Assembly (NCBI GenBank): GCA_910574455.1
Contig: CAJSYZ010000004.1
Span: 3,404,565-3,468,564 of the forward strand
Length of the DNA stretch: 64,000 nucleotides
Reading direction: 5' to 3'
From: Trichaptum fuscoviolaceum
Taxonomy: Eukaryota > Basidiomycota > Agaricomycetes > Hymenochaetales > Trichaptaceae
Numbering within the stretch: the first letter of the stretch is position 1; each line of letters begins with the position of its first letter. Made by a program: the position numbers and the translations under genes. The notes beneath the pieces were generated by a model, which saw only the letters and a list, made by a program, of their open reading frames with translations, did no database searches and had not been told where the DNA came from. Positions 59,301-64,000 of the stretch are shown piece by piece.

Positions 59301-60339
59301 CAGAGGACTTCTTCGATGACATTGTGGGCAATAATGAACTCAACGAAATTGCAGACCTGGAAGATCCCGAACTTGAAAGCTTACTAGTAGTGCATGGGCC
59401 ACAGCATCTTGCGGTTCAAGACATACAACATGCTGAACGCCAGATCCGCTTGGGTGGCAGAAATGACCCTTTGAGCTTGATGTTAATGGCTTCGAAGCAA
59501 CGTGGGTATTACTTGGTAACCCATGCTTTTGGTGTTACACATCTGACTTCTTTGTTGTCATCCTTGCAGAGTCCAGTAAGGTGTATCCTAAACAGCTCAA
59601 CACGCTTGCGGCGATAAAAGGTCATCCAGAGCTCCGACAGCTCCGACAGCTCATTAAAGAATACTTATTCAACAAGTACGAGAATCACACCTCCAACTCA
59701 AGGGGCTCCTCTGGTAGAGCCCAACCAGCAGTTGAATTGGACACGAGCAATGACTTTTCAATATTCCATTCAGCCACCGCTTTCTTTGCCTACCATGGCG
59801 AATCGATCCCTATAGAACAAGCAATGAGGGAGGTGATCAGGTCCAATCCCTCTTGGCGCGGAAAAGCAAGACGTGATGCAGTCCTTGTTCGAGTTAGCTC
59901 CTGCACAAAGGGGTTTGCGGGAATGAGAGTTGCCCGAGTTATGCTTCTTTTTTCCTTCACCGCTAAAGGGGAACGTCAGGACTGCGCTCTCGTCCAGATT
60001 TTCAAGCGTGTTGGAGATTCACCCGACCTGAAAACAAGAATGTGGATAGTCGAACCGGAGTATGAGTTAGAGAGCTCTACCACCTGTGTCGGATGCTGTA
60101 CTGGAGTGAATGCCAGTGGCAGATGTCACTATCAGCGCAACTGCAAGGCTCCGAAGCTATCTGTGATAGATGTAGGGGACATCCTCCGTTTAGCCCACCT
60201 CCTGGGGGTTCCGAAGGGTGATGAATGTCCTCCAAAGTCATTGACACCTGAGGAGACCCTGGATTTTTATGATAGATTCTATGTTAACCGATTTGCTGAC
60301 ATGCACATGCACCAAACACTGTACGAAGCTAGACAATAA
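56339..60339 (+). CDS. Plavaka-type (KDZ superfamily) transposase
   Basis: Nine exons fit family homology: about 56339-56826, 56888-57507, 57570-57777, 57826-58063, 58137-58290, 58356-58507, 58558-58654, 58727-59501 and 59570-60339; phases match. The N-terminus is a C2H2-like finger (CTLPGCSRTFKSQSGRARHE then YSAHP). The core follows: YRDPLEVIRNLVDNP, NYMSGNFAWEQA, GSMFVPVILGSDKTTVSVGT with the likely first catalytic Asp, TNDFPRADICDLISPDLLHQ with the likely second, and LCSSITENKHIYAVKETWRR with the likely Glu. The C-terminal part has a Cys cluster (TTCVGCCTGVNASGRCHYQR). It is expected to cut and paste the host element. The one defect seen is a 1 nt frame slip between the MPATRKK start and the zinc finger near 56390, unless translation starts differently. 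Family assignment rests on recognised motifs. Confidence 0.85.
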
Positions 60340-60566
60340 TTACTAAGTTAAACTCTTCCGTTAGCACATTGCCACATAGTACTACAAAGTGTATTGAGAC
60401 TTGTTGTACAGTTTACATTGCCAGAGCCAGCGGCGACGACATCATGGTATTCATTGTTCGAGGTAATATAATTATCAACAAATCTCAAAGCAACAAAAGG
60501 AGAAACTGGAGATGCAAGCATACTGTGTCCATTGTCAACCCACCACCTACGAGAGGGCTAATTCGG
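60340..60566. other. Short spacer between convergent genes
   Basis: About 230 bases between the stops of the transposase (+) and the minus-strand gene. AT-rich start, probably shared 3' UTR/terminator. No gene seen. Confidence 0.5.
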
Positions 60567-62615
60567 CTAGTAGTTGAGGCGACCTCGAGGACTTGAAGGC
60601 TTGGAGTCATCCTTTGACTCTATCGCCAATTCTAAATAATTGCGATACCCTAGAATTTGTTTAATATCAATATTCACCGCGATGCCTTTCGGGGGTTGTC
60701 TGTCGAATGACGCGCACACCGCCTCCGTCAGATACGTTATGTATCTCTGCATGTCCGCATGCTCCAAGAAAGATTTTCCAGTCGTCTGGGTAGTCAAGGA
60801 CGCTGCTGACGTCGATGCTGCCGTGTCCTGTCTTTCCTTCCCCTTGCCCTTCAAGTTCGTATGATAGGCATCCATTTCGTCCTTGTTATAGGCTGCTAAC
60901 ATATCAATAGAATCAAGGACATCATCAGTCGACTCCTGCCTTCGATGTACTATCTTGTTTAAGAGCTCTGATACGACATCGCCTTTCCCCTTCCGCATGA
61001 CGACATCGAAAAGACCCTTTGTGGAGGCAATTTGCAACCATCTCTTGACAATCCTAAGCGCGCTTATCAATCTCCTCTGAAGATGACCCAATTCGCGGAA
61101 GTAATTATTAATCTCAACAGAAGGAATATCTGCCGGTGGTCCGACAGGCCCCTGCTTCGACTTTGCTTCCCTGGTAAACCTTCCTATGATGTCATGCAAA
61201 CGCGCCTGAATAGATTCTGCCGTTGAGATAATCCATAGTCATTGGAGGTGACCTCTAACACCTTCGTCCGATGGAAGAATGCATCGTGAATATTGCACAG
61301 CTTAATCGCCATTTCCCAAGATTTCTGCTCCGTGGTAAACTGCAGTAGCATTTCGTTGACCTCCTCTTTCTGGGGCTGAAAATGAAGCCGTTCAACCGCA
61401 GGCGTCATGTATTTCGATTGCAAACTCCCTGGTTCCGATATCGGATGATAGGGTAGATGCACTTTCAGTGGGGGGGGCCGAATACCGGAAGGATGACTGG
61501 AAGCCTGAGAATGAGCCTGGAAAAGTCTAGAGACCGTAACTGACATGCTTTGGAGACCGGAATCGATGATTGCGATGAGTTTGTAAGTTACGTCGTAGTA
61601 GGCCTGGAAGAACGGTATGAAGAATTGGAAAGCCTTAAGATCTTTGGCATCCGTATCGTATGAGTTCAATACTGCCATAAAATCTTCTGCCTTCTCTTCT
61701 CTATAAAGTCCATATTCAGATAACAGTTGTCTAAGACCTTCCGAGCCGTCGCGAGAATGTCTTCGGTAGTATTGATTCATGATTTTCTGAAACTCGAACC
61801 TGGACAACTCGAAGTAGAGGGAACCAAAGGGATCATCAGTGCCTCGATTGTCAAGGCAATTCCGTATCTCCCCTCTTGAGAACCCAAGGACAATTGCGGA
61901 GGATTCCATGAAGAAGAACCTTAGACTATCCAAGGTCTTCCTTACTCTAACAGCGTCGCCTGCTGCCCGTGACTAACAAGCGTAGGTTATTAGACGTTCT
62001 TTTTCGAAACATGATCATAATACTTACCCCAGCAATATTATCAGTCAAGAGAGCGACATCAGAATATATCTTGCGAAGAGTATCGTTCAACGTAGCAACC
62101 TGACCCTCCAAACTCGCAATCCTATCATCTGATGAAAGGCCTGGATGGCCTGAAGTCGAGCGAACCGACGCGCTGCCTTCTATGCCAGTGTGCGACATGG
62201 CACCTGGATGGCCTGAAGTCGAGTGAACCGACTCGTTGCCTTCTATGCCAGTGGACTGTGCATTTTGTGCCACAGCGTCAAGCAGTTCACCCATAGTACG
62301 TCCGGGAGATTTATTAGGTGGTTCGAGAACACCGCCAGGTCCCGGGACGCGATAATCGGCCAGTGATGGTGACCTTGATGGTGGTGGAACGGATGTCGGG
62401 AATGATTCCCCCCCTTTAAGTTCAAGTTTGGGCCTTTTCTGATTGGGCTCACTAGGACTCGGAGATTGACTTGCGCCTACTATCTGCGTGTACGCAGCAA
62501 TCCTGTTTGGGTGTTGTGAGCTGCCGCCACCAGCGGGTGAGTTGCTGATCTGCCTGTGTGAGCTGCCGCCCCTGCGTGAGCTGCCGCTACCACCTCTAGA
62601 ATTTGATCCCGACAT
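60567..62615 (-). pseudogene. Unknown companion gene of the KDZ element, one frameshift
   Basis: The start ATG is at 62615, exon 1 is 62615-62028, a 55 nt GT-AG intron follows, and exon 2 runs from 61972 to the stop at 60567. The N-terminal ~150 residues are Ser/Gly/Pro-rich. They include two imperfect copies of a ~19-residue repeat (GIEGNESVHSTSGHPG and GIEGSASVRSTSGHPG), then a short coiled coil (ASLEGQVATLNDTLRKIYSD). Exon 2 is a well-formed helical domain with FQKIMNQYYRRHSRDG, FQFFIPFFQAYYDVTYKLIA and YMTPAVERLHFQPQKEEVNE. At about 61210 one base seems to be missing: the frame ends in SQRQNLFRRVCMTS while the continuation AESIQARLHDIIGRFTREAK is in another frame to the natural end. I do not recognise the family. 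Its convergent position inside the KDZ region suggests transposon cargo. Confidence 0.6.
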
Positions 62616-62699
62616 GTTAATTGTGTGAGACCCAAGCGTCACTGGCGTGGTGGGATAATATTCAAGTTCATCATTCCGATTCCTTTTACGATCTACAAT

Positions 62700-63320
62700 T
62701 TAGTTATTGTCAGAACCAACAAGGGCGTTCGACTCAAACTCAGGCTCACTGGACATTTTGGACATTTTGAACAAAACTGTGACTTGAAGCCTGATAGGAG
62801 GTTGTTTTGCTTTCTCCAACAGCTTCAAAATGGAGTTAAAACTGGTGCAATAGTATAGTAGCTGTGAGCCTACCAACTCCGAGTCCGACTCCGAGTCGTC
62901 GGAACCGAATAGTAGTATCTTGAACTTCGGTTCAAATTTAGAGATCAAGTTGCCAGTATACTAGTAGTAGTAGATAGTACTACTCAGGCTACAACTTGAA
63001 GTTTGAAGATCTCAGTCAGCGGATGAAGTTGAACTAGGAGACTGGTTGACTCACCGCCAGCCTGAGTACCGCCAGTGGCAGCCTCTGAACTAAAATTTAG
63101 GTGGCAGGGACTTCGACTTTAAGGTGAGAGGGCTTCAAGCTGTTGAAAAGAACAACCTTGAGTACTACTAGAGTACAGTACTACAGAGTATAGTAGACAA
63201 AGACACGATACGTCGATGCCACTGGCAGGGCAGGGGTAGTCAGGCTACTAAATGCGGAACTTGAATCTGAACTTGAAGCCAGACTTCTCAGGCTCACGCC
63301 ACTCAGCCACTGTATTTGGC
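62700..63320. repeat. KDZ terminal-type repeat cluster, right side
   Basis: About 600 bases without a convincing gene, rich in CTCCGAGTCCGACTCCGAGT, ACTAGTAGTAGTAG, CCAGCCTGAGTACCGCCAGT and GAACTTGAATCTGAACTTGA. It shares words with 54840-54960 and 56200-56330, and is the probable right terminal region of the Plavaka element. Exact ends could not be fixed by eye. Confidence 0.55.
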
Positions 63321-63325
63321 AACAA

Positions 63326-63568
63326 TTGTTGGAGATGCGCACCTCCGGTTACGGTGATATTCATTTCGGATTCGAATCACAAAAGGATGATGCAGTGATG
63401 TCGGAACTTGCGGAATATCATCCACAGATTAAGGTAACTAGGGCTAACAAGGGCTCGAGTACATGGAAAGCGTGGTTTAATGAGGAGCACCACAAGGTTG
63501 AGCGGGAACGAGCAGCATTGGGACCTTTTAATTCACTTAGACCGCAGACTCGGAGTCAGACGAAGTAG
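63326..63568 (+). CDS. Small ORF of unknown function
   Basis: 80 codons with balanced, coding-like composition: MLEMRTSGYGDIHFGFESQK, DDAVMSELAEYHPQIKVTRA, WKAWFNEEHHKVERERAALG, ending RPQTRSQTK. The frame is open upstream for a few codons. It could be a whole small gene or the last exon of one within the repeat-rich transposon end. Not recognised. Confidence 0.35.
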   Translation: MLEMRTSGYGDIHFGFESQKDDAVMSELAEYHPQIKVTRANKGSSTWKAWFNEEHHKVERERAALGPFNSLRPQTRSQTK

Positions 63569-64000
63569 CCTGAGGACTCAGGCTTGTACTCAAACTATTT
63601 CTAACTGTTTTCTTTTCGTAGCATTACCTCATACCAGTGCATACCACTAGTATTCAAGTTGTGTCTTTGTATGTTTGTCTCCTGTTCTGTGTTCGTCGAC
63701 CTTATACTTGTGTTTTCTGTGCATCGGTATTCAAGTTGTTGTATTCTGTATGTAAATAAAAAACGATATGAATTGTTTACTAACTATTCCGAGTCGGACT
63801 TGGACTCACTGGCACCAGTGATGCTCTAATTACTGCCCGATAAATTCACGACTGGCTCGAATCCGGGTCTACCAACCTGAAGACCGAACATCGTTACGGG
63901 TCATTGTTCGGCAACTTGAACTTTTGAGCTGAACTTGAAGTCCCACGACTCGGACTCGGTCTCAGGCTCTGACTCGGAAGTTCTTCCGACTCGGAGGTCA
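63569..64000. repeat. Gene-free end with further KDZ-type repeats
   Basis: 63569-63780 is T-rich and looks like 3' flank. From 63784 on, TCCGAGTCGGACTTGGACTC, CACTGGCACCAGTG and ACTCGGACTCGGTCTCAGGC recur up to the edge, suggesting the end of a second KDZ-type element that continues beyond the window. Confidence 0.45.

Overview
The window is fungal nuclear DNA, most likely from a mushroom-forming basidiomycete (Agaricomycetes). The evidence is the many 45-75 nt GT-AG introns, an F-box/LRR gene, a battenin homologue, an NT-C2 protein gene, and a KDZ-class (Plavaka-type) DNA transposon with companion genes of a kind common in that group. No bacterial operon structure, CRISPR array, tRNA or rRNA was seen.

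Layout. (1) 1-6278 is ordinary gene space on the + strand: the 3' part of a battenin (CLN3/BTN1) gene whose frame is broken by several 1-2 nt indels, a Myb/SANT-domain (ZZZ3-like) gene, and an F-box/LRR gene. (2) 6969 to about 51170 is a head-to-tail array of a ~7.3 kb unit in six copies (U1-U6). Each full unit carries one two-exon NT-C2 domain gene (about 424 aa), decayed minus-strand spliced exons, an array of about 11 spaced copies of a ~31 nt motif (motif A), a G-rich minisatellite, and an array of about 10 spaced copies of a 20 nt motif (motif B). Five NT-C2 copies remain. Copies 1, 2 and 5 are intact; copies 3 and 4 are frameshifted near the C-terminus. U3/U4 are fused by a deletion that removed a sixth gene. 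U6 is the most diverged unit.

(3) U6 is split by a 6396 bp insertion (44312-50707). It has 26 bp imperfect terminal inverted repeats and a 2 bp AG duplication, and the uninterrupted site can be read in the sister units. It carries decayed pieces of three unrelated host genes with introns: a protein kinase, coatomer subunit beta' (COPB2) and a PPR/TPR-like protein. I see no transposase in it. It looks like a gene-capturing (Pack-type) DNA transposon.

(4) 51780-64000 is KDZ transposon territory. It holds a minus-strand gene of an expanded agaricomycete family (coiled-coil N-terminus, many tiny exons, acidic GE-repeat C-terminus), a nearly intact nine-exon Plavaka-type transposase, a convergent minus-strand gene of unknown function, and several clusters of GCCAGTGGC / TTCAAGTT / GACTCGGA terminal-type repeats.

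How it fits together: a host locus next to an F-box gene was amplified by unequal exchange. The NT-C2 protein stayed under constraint while the noncoding parts decayed, and the edge of the array and the DNA beyond it were invaded by two different DNA transposon types. Functions come from recognisable protein motifs read by eye; no database search was run.
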